From: Chakrabartia godavariana
GTDB taxonomy: Bacteria > Pseudomonadota > Alphaproteobacteria > Sphingomonadales > Sphingomonadaceae
DNA length: 64,000 nt
Assembly: GCA_005518185.1 (NCBI GenBank)
Contig: RKSN01000003.1
Coordinates: 62,001-126,000, forward strand
Reading direction: 5' to 3'
A model generated the notes under the pieces. The model saw nothing but the letters and a program-made list of their open reading frames with translations, had not been told where the DNA came from and did no database searches. The position numbers and the translations under genes are program-made. This document shows, in pieces, positions 35,756 to 43,890 of this stretch (the stretch's first letter is position 1; each line of letters begins with the position of its first letter).

Positions 35756-37099
35756 TCAAAGCGTGCGCAACGCGCGATCAACGAGCGCATCGTCCCCCGC
35801 ACGGCCGATGACAGCGACATGGCCATCGTCGATCCGGCGCGCCACGAGCACGACAAATTCCGAATCCGCCTCCATCTGGATGACGCCCAGCGCGGGCATG
35901 GTGCGGGCCTTGTCGACATTGACCGGCTCCACCGCCTTGATCTTGCGGGCCGGATTGCGCTCGGCACGTTCGGCCGCAACGATGCCCTTCAGGGCACCGG
36001 GGAAAGCTTCGAGCCAGGGCGTGAACGCCCCGACGCCCAGACCCTGCTTGCGCGCATAGCTCAGCGCCGCACCGAATTCGGCCAGGCGGGTCTTGTCATA
36101 GTCGATGCCGAAAACGAGCTTCACAATCGGCGTCATCGGCGCACGGTCCTGCGCCTTCAGGCCGCTATCGGCGAGCAGTTCGGCATATTCGTCCGGCCGG
36201 GCATCCGCCACGAGCGCGAAATCATAGGCAAGGCCAAGCGCACGATAGAGCTTGGCGCGGCTGCGGCCTTCGGCGTGCTTGGCAATGTCCGCGCCGGTGC
36301 GCGCGGCATGGAGCAGATCGCCCAGGCCTTCGCTGCCATCAAGGACCGGCACGTCGTCGTCCAGATCCTCATCTTCGTCCAGGTCAAAGGCAGCGCCTCC
36401 GACTGGCGGGATCAGCGACGGCGGCGGGACCGACCCTTCTTCGGGAAAGTCGATATCGGCAATCGAGGCGCTCGGGCCATCGGCCCAGACGGGGGCGGTC
36501 GGGGCATGGCGGACCGGCTGCTGCGCCAGCGCCTGTTCGACCGCGTCGTTCAGCTCGTTGGTCAGCGCCTCGTCGGCGATTTCCTTCCAGTTGATGACGC
36601 CATAGATGAAATCGATCGTGTCATCATCCGACGAGAACGGCATCAGGATGCCGCGATAGAGCGTATTGTTGCCCCTGTGATTGATGAACTCCGCCTCAAA
36701 GCCGATGGGGGCCTTGTTGGCGATGATCTGGAGATAATGGTCGGTCAGCCGCGAAATCAGGGAGCGCGACGGCACATCGGCCACCGTGCGGACGTCCACG
36801 GTCAGGTTGCATTCCTCGCGCAGCTTGCCGCCCAGATAGGCAATCGCCGGATTGTCGCCGCCGGTCGAAAAGTCGAGCAGCACGGAATGCGGGCCAAAGT
36901 CTGACAGATTTTCCGGATCAAGGTCTTCGATCGACGGATAGGTGCGGCCATGGAGCAGCGACGCCCAGTAATTATAGGCGCGCACATGCATGCGGCGCTC
37001 GTCGGTGCCGATCACGGGCGGCGCCTCGACGGCGGCGTCCTGTGTCAGTTCGTAGACGTTGTCATCGTCCTGCTGGCCGTAGGTCCCGTAGCGGTCCAT
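35756..37099 (-). CDS. PAS-domain protein with acidic linker
   Basis: A 447-residue protein with an N-terminal PAS_5-type domain (about residues 30-195; YNYWASLLHGRTYPSIEDLDP, FGPHSVLLDF, PSRSLISRLTDHY, GVINWKE), a low-complexity acidic linker (FDLDEDEDLDDDVPVLDG), and a conserved-looking C-terminal domain of unknown function (VKLVFGIDYDKTRLAEFGAAL). No kinase, GGDEF or DNA-binding domain is visible. ATG 37099 is chosen because the upstream extension looks non-coding. It is divergent from the MarR gene. Function unknown; a sensory adaptor is likely. Confidence 0.8.
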   Translation of the reverse strand: MDRYGTYGQQDDDNVYELTQDAAVEAPPVIGTDERRMHVRAYNYWASLLHGRTYPSIEDLDPENLSDFGPHSVLLDFSTGGDNPAIAYLGGKLREECNLTVDVRTVADVPSRSLISRLTDHYLQIIANKAPIGFEAEFINHRGNNTLYRGILMPFSSDDDTIDFIYGVINWKEIADEALTNELNDAVEQALAQQPVRHAPTAPVWADGPSASIADIDFPEEGSVPPPSLIPPVGGAAFDLDEDEDLDDDVPVLDGSEGLGDLLHAARTGADIAKHAEGRSRAKLYRALGLAYDFALVADARPDEYAELLADSGLKAQDRAPMTPIVKLVFGIDYDKTRLAEFGAALSYARKQGLGVGAFTPWLEAFPGALKGIVAAERAERNPARKIKAVEPVNVDKARTMPALGVIQMEADSEFVVLVARRIDDGHVAVIGRAGDDALVDRALRTL

Positions 37100-37270
37100 T
37101 TCGGTTCCCCCACAAATCAAGTTCCCGCCCTCATGAAGGAATTTGGTTGATACGAAGTTAATTCCTGCCGGACTGGCAGCACCCATTTCCAAAGATTGAC
37201 CAAGCGAACAAAAGGATATCTATGACGCCCGCCGCGCGCGTGCGCTGGCCGGACAGGGGACCCGAACGAC

Positions 37271-37765
37271 GTGTCAACGCAACTCGATGCCGCACAAGCC
37301 GCCGCGCCGCCGCCCGAGGAGGATCGCGCGCAGCCCCGTCATCTCGATGGGCTCGACGATATCATCGGCCTCCACATCGCGCGGGTCTATGCGCTTCTCA
37401 CCTTTCAGCTGGAGCGCGACCTTGCCCCGCTGCGCCTGACGCCCAAGGAAGTCTCCTGCCTGTGGCTCATCAATGCCAATCCCGGCATTCCGCAGGCCGC
37501 GCTCGCCCGCTTTTTCGGCATTGAACGGTCCTCGGTGAACGTCGTCATCAAGGCGCTCATCCAGCGCGAACTGGTCCGCGCCGAACAGAACCGGGATGAC
37601 CGCCGCGTCTTCGGGCTTTTCCTTTCGGACGCCGGGGTGGACCTGCTCGCCCGGGCCAAGACCATTGTCGGCGCGCATGAGCAATGGCTGCTGGCGCCTC
37701 TGTCCGCGCCCGCAATGGCCGAGCTGCGCCAGTCGCTGGAAACACTCGCGCGCGACAGGCGCTGA
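37271..37765 (+). CDS. MarR-family transcriptional regulator
   Basis: A 164-residue winged-helix regulator. The dimerisation helices surround LDGLDDIIGLHIARVYALL; the DNA-binding wing is in LTPKEVSCLWLINANPGIPQ through RSSVNVVIKALIQRELVRAEQNRDDRR, the classic MarR wing. The GTG at 37271 is the start; there is no strong ribosome site and no nearby ATG in frame. Divergent from the PAS gene across a 171-bp gap. Ligand and target unknown. Confidence 0.88.
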   Translation: MSTQLDAAQAAAPPPEEDRAQPRHLDGLDDIIGLHIARVYALLTFQLERDLAPLRLTPKEVSCLWLINANPGIPQAALARFFGIERSSVNVVIKALIQRELVRAEQNRDDRRVFGLFLSDAGVDLLARAKTIVGAHEQWLLAPLSAPAMAELRQSLETLARDRR

Positions 37766-37865
37766 CACCGCCCTTTGGGCCTGGGCGCTGGCTATATGCA
37801 CTTGATGCAGCGAAAGTGAAGCGCGCAAGGACGGGTGCGGTATCGCCGGACGGAAAACGGGCACG

Positions 37866-38090
37866 ATGCTGGACAGCATCGCGACGCACATCCAGACGAT
37901 TGCGGACCTTGACCGCGTCACACAGCAGAACGCCGCCATGGCGGAGGAAGGCAGGGGCGTCGCCTATAAACTGTCATCGGAAACCGACAGCGCAGTGGCG
38001 CTCGTCGGCAAGTTCCGGGTCGGCAAGGGCGATATGTCGCAAGGCGGCGGCGCAGCTGCGCCAAGGCTTCGCCTCGCCAACGATCGTTAA
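37866..38090 (+). pseudogene. Remnant of a methyl-accepting chemotaxis protein (C-terminal fragment)
   Basis: A 74-residue ORF whose sequence IADLDRVTQQNAAMAEEGRG followed by LVGKFRVG is the extreme C-terminus of a chemoreceptor signalling domain (typical form: DQVTQQNAAMVEE...LV..FRV). The rest of the receptor (ligand-binding domain, membrane helices, hairpin tip) is missing, and the upstream 100 bp do not restore it in another frame. No chemotaxis or flagellar genes are nearby. Most likely a decayed gene; a ribosome site is weak. Confidence 0.72.
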
Positions 38091-38101
38091 AGCAAGGCCG
38101 A

Positions 38102-38129
38102 CCGGTTGCGGCCCCCTCACCGCAACCGG
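38102..38129. terminator. Perfect inverted repeat between convergent genes
   Basis: CCGGTTGCGG (38102-38111) pairs with CCGCAACCGG (38120-38129), ten bases, loop of eight. It lies between the MCP remnant and the small membrane protein gene, ending from both sides. No T-tract, so termination is likely but not certain. Confidence 0.6.
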
Positions 38130-38150
38130 CCGTGCCCGCGCGACGAACGC

Positions 38151-38378
38151 TTAGTGGAAGCTGACGAGTGTCGGCAGCTCGAACGTGTCGCAGACCATGG
38201 CAGCGATGATGCGCAGCACGTCAGACAGCAGCACGCTGCCGATGACGACGCACAGGACCATCGCGACCGCGATCATTCCCATCACGAAATGCTTCATTTC
38301 GTCCGCAGACTCGGCCCGGCCGAGCTGTTCGGACACCAGACGCAGATGCGTCGATTCTTCGCTGCGAAGGCGTACCAT
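38151..38378 (-). CDS. Small single-span membrane protein
   Basis: A 75-residue protein with a polar N-terminal half (MVRLRSEESTHLRLVSEQLG) and one long hydrophobic helix (about residues 31-53, FVMGMIAVAMVLCVVIGSVLL). AGAGGG six bases before the ATG at 38378 supports the start; a longer in-frame ORF exists upstream but lacks such a site. I do not recognise a family. Confidence 0.68.
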   Translation of the reverse strand: MVRLRSEESTHLRLVSEQLGRAESADEMKHFVMGMIAVAMVLCVVIGSVLLSDVLRIIAAMVCDTFELPTLVSFH

Positions 38379-38625
38379 CCCTGGCCCTCTCCCATCCCTC
38401 GGGTCGGCTTTGCCAACTCCGGATTGGGAGACTGCTAACAAAAGACAGGGTCGTCAACAGCAAATTGACATGGGCTGACAACACTTTGCGTATCATATTG
38501 ACGCACCCACTGCGCATTCGGCCAGTGCGGGTCCCTCAATCTCGATCATTTCGAAATCGATCTCTGAACTGCCGCAGGTCGCGCAAGAGGACGGAACCCC
38601 GCTGAACCTGTCCGGTTCTGCCCTC

Positions 38626-39615
38626 ATGGCCATTTCAGAGACAGGGTGGGCGACATCGTCCGCCGCGGTGACCGCTGACACCGACAGCTTTCGCGCCGCC
38701 GTCCTTTTCGGGCTGTCGGCGGCGCAAAAGACTGTGCCCGCGCGCTTTCTGTATGACGCGCGGGGCTCGGCACTGTTTGAGGAGATCACCCAGCTGGCCG
38801 AATATTATCCGACGCGCACCGAGACCGGCCTGCTTGAGAGTCATGCGGGCGACATTGCCCGGCTTTCGGCCGGGGCGGACACGCTGGTCGAGCTCGGGTC
38901 CGGGTCCTCCCGCAAGACGCCGCTCGTGCTGCGGGCGACCAGCATGAAGACCTACATCCCGGTCGACATCGCCGGGGACTTTCTGCGCGCGGCCGCCGGC
39001 AATGTGTCCGCCCTCTTCCCCTGGCTGGCGGTCCACCCGGTCGAGGCGGACTTCATGCATCCCTTTGCCCTGCCGCCGGCGGCGCATGGCCCGCGCGTCC
39101 TCGCCTTCTTTCCGGGATCGACGATCGGCAATCTCGGCCCGCGCGCGGCGGTCGATCTCCTGCGCGGCCTGCGCGACACGCTCGGCCCCGGCGCGCGGAT
39201 GCTCATCGGGATCGACACGCGCAAGAATCCGCGCCTGCTGGAAGCCGCCTATGACGATGCACAGGGGGTGACGGCCGCGTTCAACCTGAACCTCGTAACG
39301 CGCATCAATGCCGAACTGGGCGGCAACATCCCCGCCGATGCCTTTGATCACCGCGCCGTGTGGAACGACCGGCTGGGGCGCATCGAGATGCATCTGGTCG
39401 CGCTGCGCGATGTGACCTTCGATGCGGCGGACCACCGCTTTCACCTGCGCAGCGGCGAGACAATCCACACCGAGAACAGCTACAAATTCCGGCCCGAGGA
39501 AGCCGCCTTTCTGGCGCGCGCGGGCGGGTGGGAGCCCATGGCACGATGGACGGACGCGCGCGATCTCTTCTCGATCGAATATTGGCAGTGCCCGCCCGAC
39601 AGGCTGGAGCCATGA
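38626..39615 (+). CDS. egtD: Histidine N-alpha-methyltransferase EgtD
   Basis: Trimethylates histidine to hercynine, the first step of ergothioneine synthesis. The 329-residue protein has the EgtD signature VPARFLYDARGSALFEEITQLAEYYPTRTE split around residues 36-65, SAM-binding LVELGSGSSRKT, FFPGSTIGNL and TENSYKF. Its stop overlaps the egtB start by four bases. No egtA, egtC or egtE is present; a two-gene egtD-egtB cluster is common in proteobacteria. Confidence 0.94.
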   Translation: MAISETGWATSSAAVTADTDSFRAAVLFGLSAAQKTVPARFLYDARGSALFEEITQLAEYYPTRTETGLLESHAGDIARLSAGADTLVELGSGSSRKTPLVLRATSMKTYIPVDIAGDFLRAAAGNVSALFPWLAVHPVEADFMHPFALPPAAHGPRVLAFFPGSTIGNLGPRAAVDLLRGLRDTLGPGARMLIGIDTRKNPRLLEAAYDDAQGVTAAFNLNLVTRINAELGGNIPADAFDHRAVWNDRLGRIEMHLVALRDVTFDAADHRFHLRSGETIHTENSYKFRPEEAAFLARAGGWEPMARWTDARDLFSIEYWQCPPDRLEP

Positions 39616-40805
39616 GGCACGAACCGGCACCCAAATCCCCCACGCAAATGGCGCGTGAGCGCTTTGCCCGCATCCGGGCCGTGACCGAAGCACTCGCCGC
39701 ACCGTTGAGCGCCGACGACTGCCAGGTCCAGTCGATGGCGGATGCGAGCCCGGTCAAATGGCATCTGGCGCATACCAGCTGGTTCTTTGACACGTTCGTG
39801 CTGGCCCCGCGCGCGGGATATGTCCCGTTCGACCCGGCTTACGCGACGCTGTTCAACAGCTATTACAACGCCGTGGGGAACAAGCACCCCCGCCCCGCGC
39901 GCGGCCTTCTGTCCCGTCCGTCGATCGACGACGTGCTGACCTATCGCCGCTGGGTGGATGCCGGCATGGAGCGGCTGATGGCCGAAGCGCCGGTCGAAGG
40001 CTGGGCCGCGCTGGTGGAACTGGGCTGCCAGCACGAACAGCAGCATCAGGAACTCATCCTGACCGACGTCAAGCACATGCTCGCCCAAAGCCCGATCGAA
40101 GGCGTTTACGCGGCAAGCGAAGGCCCCGCACCCGCGCGCCAGCCGCTCGACTGGCTGGCGCATCCGGGCGGGCTTGTCGATATCGGGCATGATGGCAGCG
40201 GCTTCGCCTTTGACAGTGAGGGCCCCCGCCACCCCGTATGGCTCGACCCCTTCCGGATCGCCTCCTGCCTCGTGACCGCTGGCGACTTCATCGCTTTCAT
40301 CGAGGATGGCGGATATCGGAAGCACGCGCTCTGGCTGTCGGATGGGTGGGACTGCGTTCAGGCCCATGGCTGGGACGCCCCGCTCTACTGGCGCCAGGAA
40401 GGGCCGGGCTGGACGCGCTTCACGCTCGGCGGACGCGTGCCCGTCACAGCAACAGAACCCGTCACGCATGCCAGCTTTTATGAGGCCGATGCCTTTGCCC
40501 GCTGGGCCGGACGCCGCCTGCCGCGCGAAGCCGAATGGGAGGTCGCCGCGCGCCTGACGGGTATGGAACAGCTGTTCGACGCCGCCTGGCAATGGACGTC
40601 GTCCCCCTACACCGCCTATCCCGGCTTTGCCCCCGGCGCAGGGGCGATCGGCGAGTATAATGGCAAGTTCATGATCAACCGGATGGTCCTGCGCGGGGGC
40701 AGCGCGCTGACACCGGCGGGGCACCCGCGCCGCAGCTACCGGAATTTCTTCGCCCCCGAGGCGCGCTGGCAGATGTCGGGGATAAGGCTGGCCGACGGCG
40801 GATAA
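39612..40805 (+). CDS. egtB: Ergothioneine sulfoxide synthase EgtB
   Basis: Non-haem iron enzyme that joins hercynine to a cysteine-containing thiol with oxygen. The 397-residue protein has the DinB-like iron-binding half with KWHLAHTSWFFDTFVL and the HEQQHQELI iron ligands, then the FGE-sulfatase-type half (GHDGSGFAFDSEGPRH, ASFYEADAFARWAGRRLPREAEWE, VLRGGSALTP, RSYRNFFAPEARWQMSGIRLA). Whether the thiol donor is gamma-glutamylcysteine or cysteine cannot be read with confidence. Translationally coupled to egtD. Confidence 0.94.
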   Translation: MRHEPAPKSPTQMARERFARIRAVTEALAAPLSADDCQVQSMADASPVKWHLAHTSWFFDTFVLAPRAGYVPFDPAYATLFNSYYNAVGNKHPRPARGLLSRPSIDDVLTYRRWVDAGMERLMAEAPVEGWAALVELGCQHEQQHQELILTDVKHMLAQSPIEGVYAASEGPAPARQPLDWLAHPGGLVDIGHDGSGFAFDSEGPRHPVWLDPFRIASCLVTAGDFIAFIEDGGYRKHALWLSDGWDCVQAHGWDAPLYWRQEGPGWTRFTLGGRVPVTATEPVTHASFYEADAFARWAGRRLPREAEWEVAARLTGMEQLFDAAWQWTSSPYTAYPGFAPGAGAIGEYNGKFMINRMVLRGGSALTPAGHPRRSYRNFFAPEARWQMSGIRLADGG

Positions 40806-40815
40806 CCGCGTCCGG

Positions 40816-40845
40816 GATCCTCCCCCTCCCCGGCGGGGGAGGATC
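40816..40845. terminator. Inverted repeat after egtB
   Basis: GATCCTCCCCC (40816-40826) pairs with GGGGGAGGATC (40835-40845) around an eight-base loop. It starts ten bases after the egtB stop. No clear T-tract follows, so it may be a class E-type repeat used as a terminator. Confidence 0.6.
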
Positions 40846-40940
40846 TTGAGCAAGGCCCTTCGTGTCGCATCCCTACTTTACGGCTGCGGGACACGGCCCC
40901 TATCCCCATGAAATAAAGCATAATATCGGGGGACGAGACA

Positions 40941-41831
40941 ATGCAGGTGTACCAGACGCCGGACGAGCGGTTTGACGATCTTCCCGATTGGCCCTTTCGT
41001 CCGCATTATCATCATCTCTCCCCCGGCCTGCGCGTCCATTATGTCGATGAAGGCCCGCGCGACGCGCCCGTCGTCCTGATGCTGCATGGCGAGCCGACCT
41101 GGTCTTACCTCTATCGCCACATGATCGGCCCGGTCGCCGCCGCCGGCTATCGCGCGGTCGCCCCCGACCTGATCGGCTTTGGACGATCGGACAAACCGCT
41201 GGCCCGCAGCGATTACAGCTATGCGCAGCAGGTCGCATGGATGCAGGCGTGGATCGAGGCGCTCGACCTGCGTGAGATCACGCTCGCCTGTCAGGACTGG
41301 GGCTCGCTGATCGGTCTGCGTCTTCTGGCGGCCATGCCGGATCGCTTTGCCGGCGTCGTCCTGTCCAATGGCGGGCTGCCCGCAGGCAATGTCGATGCGC
41401 GTGCCTTTCGCATCTGGCGGGCCTTTTCGCGCTACAGCCCGGTCTTTCCCATTGCAAAGATCGTACAGACGGGCACCAAGCGTCGCCTGTCCCCAGCGGA
41501 GCTGGCTGCCTATGACGCCCCCTTCCCGACGCGTGCGTCCAAGGTTGCCGCCCGTGCCTTTCCGGGCTTCGTGCCGGTTGAGGCAGACAACCCGGCCGTG
41601 CCCGATCAGCTGGCGGCGTGGGCGGTGCTCGAATCCTTCGACCGGCCGTTCCTCTGCGCGTTCAGCGATGGAGACCCCATCACGCGCGGCGGCGACGCGA
41701 TGTTCCGCTCGCGCGTGCCCGGCGCCATGGGCCAGCCGCACACGACGCTGCACGGCGGCCACTTCATTCAGGAAGATGACCCCAAGGGGTTCATCGCGCA
41801 GATACTGAAAGTTGCGCCCAAGCCGCTGTGA
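40941..41831 (+). CDS. Haloalkane dehalogenase (HLD-I subfamily)
   Basis: Alpha/beta-hydrolase that cleaves carbon-halogen bonds. The 296-residue protein has the oxyanion region HGEPTWSYLYRH, the nucleophile Asp119 followed by halide-binding Trp120 (ACQDWGSLIG), the catalytic acid at Asp245 (FSDGDPITRGG) and His274 (HGGHFIQED). This order (acid after the cap, before the His) and the EPTW motif fit subfamily HLD-I. The N-terminal MQVYQTPDERFDDLPDWPF is also typical. Natural substrate unknown; many such enzymes occur in soil and marine bacteria. Confidence 0.9.
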   Translation: MQVYQTPDERFDDLPDWPFRPHYHHLSPGLRVHYVDEGPRDAPVVLMLHGEPTWSYLYRHMIGPVAAAGYRAVAPDLIGFGRSDKPLARSDYSYAQQVAWMQAWIEALDLREITLACQDWGSLIGLRLLAAMPDRFAGVVLSNGGLPAGNVDARAFRIWRAFSRYSPVFPIAKIVQTGTKRRLSPAELAAYDAPFPTRASKVAARAFPGFVPVEADNPAVPDQLAAWAVLESFDRPFLCAFSDGDPITRGGDAMFRSRVPGAMGQPHTTLHGGHFIQEDDPKGFIAQILKVAPKPL

Positions 41832-41837
41832 CGCGGG

Positions 41838-42509
41838 TCAGCCCCGGCGTGCTTCGGCCTTGGCTTCTGCTGCCTGAAACAGCGCGAGCAGATCTTCCCC
41901 GCTCACGTCGATCAGCTCGTCATAATCGGCGAGCGCCGCCGCAATGTCCTCGGCCTGCACCTGCAGGCGCGGCTGCGCCGGGGCAGGCGTTGCCCGGTGC
42001 GGATAGCTGTGGCCCGACGCGTTGTTGAACAGCCAGGCCAGCGCAACAAGGATCGTCGAATTGAGCGCCACGGGCACGAGCGCATAGTGCCAGCCCGCCG
42101 CATGAATGGCCGCTGGTCCGATCACGGCGGTCAGCGCCACCGCGCCACCGGGCGGATGCAGGCACCGCGCGAGCGCCATCGCGGTGATCGCACCGCCGAC
42201 CGCCAGCCCTGCGGCAAGGTGCGGATCAGGCACGAACTGTGCCGCCGCGACACCCACCAGCGCTGAGACAAAATTGCCGCCGACAACCGACCAGGGCTGC
42301 GCCAGCGGGCTCGCCGGGAGCGCAAAGGCGAGAACGGCGGACGCGCCCAGCGGGGCGATGAGCAGCGGCAGATCGCCGACGGACGCGCCGAGCCAGAGGC
42401 GGCAGACGAACCCCGTCGCCGCAATCCCGAAGAACGCGCCCAGCGCGCCGCGCACCCAGTTGAGGTGCGGCACCTGCGCAAATTGCTTGGGCAAAAGGGT
42501 AAAAGCCAT
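41838..42509 (-). CDS. HPP-family membrane protein
   Basis: A 223-residue integral membrane protein of the HPP family, named for the His-Pro-Pro motif, here LHPPGGAVALTAVIG. Four or so hydrophobic helices (FFGIAATGFVCRLWL, LLIAPLGASAVLAFALP, FVSALVGVAAAQFV and others) precede a polar C-terminus. Some HPP proteins transport nitrite in plants; no such role is proven here. The start is ATG 42509 (MAFTLLPKQF); the much longer in-frame ORF continues antisense through the Nramp gene and is an artefact. Divergent from the Nramp gene. Confidence 0.86.
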   Translation of the reverse strand: MAFTLLPKQFAQVPHLNWVRGALGAFFGIAATGFVCRLWLGASVGDLPLLIAPLGASAVLAFALPASPLAQPWSVVGGNFVSALVGVAAAQFVPDPHLAAGLAVGGAITAMALARCLHPPGGAVALTAVIGPAAIHAAGWHYALVPVALNSTILVALAWLFNNASGHSYPHRATPAPAQPRLQVQAEDIAAALADYDELIDVSGEDLLALFQAAEAKAEARRG

Positions 42510-42608
42510 TGGCCCAGCGCGTTTGCAGGATTTGACATGCGACGCAAGCCGCAGCGTCGGCGGAACTGTTTGCTGGCGCCGCCGGTTCACGGGTGGCATC
42601 ACGTCACC

Positions 42609-43886
42609 ATGACCACCGAACCAACACCAAAGTCCAAGGGGTTCCTCGCCCGGCTTGGCCCCGGCCTCATCACAGGGGCAGCCGATGACGATCCGTCGGG
42701 CATCGGCACGCACAGCCAGGTGGGGGCCGAATTCGGCTATGGTCTGGCCTGGACTTTCATCTTCTCCTTTCCACTGATGGTCGTCATTCAGGAGGTCGCA
42801 GCCCAGATCGGGCGCGTGACCGGGCGCGGCATCGCCGCCAATGTCCGCATCCATTATCCGCGCAGCCTTCTGTTCGGGATCGTCTCGCTGCTGCTGATCG
42901 CCAATGTGATCAACCTCGGCGCCGACCTGAGTGCGATGGGCGCGGCGCTCCAGCTGCTGACCGGCGGCAATGCGGCGCTCTTCACGCTCGCCTTCGGCAT
43001 CATCTGCGTCGTGCTCGAAGTCGTCATGCCCTATGCGCGCTATGCCAATGTCCTCAAATGGACGACGCTGTCGCTCTTCACTTATGTCGCGGTGGTGATG
43101 GTGGCGGGCGTCCCCTGGGGCGAGGCGCTCAAGGGGTTGGTCGTCCCCGACATCGAATGGACCCCGGCCTATGCGACCGCGCTCGTCGCGATCCTTGGCA
43201 CGACGATCAGCCCCTATCTCTTCTTCTGGCAGGCCGCGCAGGAGATTGAAGAGCAACACCGCCACCACGCCAAGCCGCTGTTCCGCACGCCCGCGAGCGC
43301 CGGGCCGGAGCTGGAGCGCATCCGCATCGACACGCTGACCGGCATGGCGTTCAGCTCGCTCATCTCTCTGGCGATCGTCTTTGCGACCGCCGCCACGCTC
43401 CATGTCAGTGGCATCACCAACATCCAGACATCTGCGCAGGCGGCCGAGGCGCTGCGCCCGATTGCGGGCGACCTTGCCTTTGCACTGTTCGCGCTCGGTA
43501 TCATCGGCACCGGGATGCTTGCCGTTCCTGTTCTGGCCGGGTCTGCGGCCTATGCGATTACCGAGATGATGGGCCGCACCGGCAGCCTTGCCGCCAAGCC
43601 GATGCAGGCCAAGTTCTTCTATGGCGCGATTGCCGCCACGACACTGGTCGGCGGGCTGGTCAACATGGGCGGAATCGACCCGGCGAAGGCGCTCTATTGG
43701 GCGGCTGTCGTCAACGGCGTACTCGCAGCCCCGCTGATGGCCGTCATGATGCTCATCGTCCGCAACGAAAAAGCGATGGGGGAGCTGGTGCTCCCCCATC
43801 GTGCGACCCTTTGGGGTTGGGGTGCGACCGCCGTGATGGCTGCGGCGACCGCGGTGTTCTTCTGGTTCCTGTTCGCAGGCGCCTGA
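42609..43886 (+). CDS. Nramp-family divalent metal transporter with atypical metal site
   Basis: A 425-residue polytopic inner-membrane protein of the Nramp superfamily, about 11 helices. The canonical helix-1 motif DPGN appears as DPSG (28-31, in AADDDPSGIGTHSQVG) and the helix-6 motif with the metal-binding Met (A-x-x-M-P-H) appears as GTTISPYLFFW (about 197-207). Loss of both the Asn and Met ligands makes Mn2+/Fe2+ selectivity doubtful; related non-canonical members move other cations. The start is ATG 42609, since the earlier in-frame ORF runs through the HPP promoter. An extra loop near residue 225 is charged and His-rich (EIEEQHRHHAK). Confidence 0.84.
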   Translation: MTTEPTPKSKGFLARLGPGLITGAADDDPSGIGTHSQVGAEFGYGLAWTFIFSFPLMVVIQEVAAQIGRVTGRGIAANVRIHYPRSLLFGIVSLLLIANVINLGADLSAMGAALQLLTGGNAALFTLAFGIICVVLEVVMPYARYANVLKWTTLSLFTYVAVVMVAGVPWGEALKGLVVPDIEWTPAYATALVAILGTTISPYLFFWQAAQEIEEQHRHHAKPLFRTPASAGPELERIRIDTLTGMAFSSLISLAIVFATAATLHVSGITNIQTSAQAAEALRPIAGDLAFALFALGIIGTGMLAVPVLAGSAAYAITEMMGRTGSLAAKPMQAKFFYGAIAATTLVGGLVNMGGIDPAKALYWAAVVNGVLAAPLMAVMMLIVRNEKAMGELVLPHRATLWGWGATAVMAAATAVFFWFLFAGA

Positions 43887-43890
43887 ACGA

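Noticed and set aside
37222-37524. A 100-codon frame with an ATG just ahead of the MarR gene
   Set aside because: It is in another frame across the MarR N-terminus and gives an Arg/Ala-rich product with no motif.
38465-38496. Sigma-70 promoter with TTGACA and TATCAT before egtD
   Set aside because: The spacing is 20 bp, outside the usual 16-18, so I do not list it as a promoter.
41838-43799. A 653-codon minus-strand frame joining HPP to sequence antisense to the Nramp gene
   Set aside because: Only the C-terminal 223 residues resemble a known family. The remainder is antisense to a clear Nramp gene and is low-complexity and charged, an effect of high GC content.
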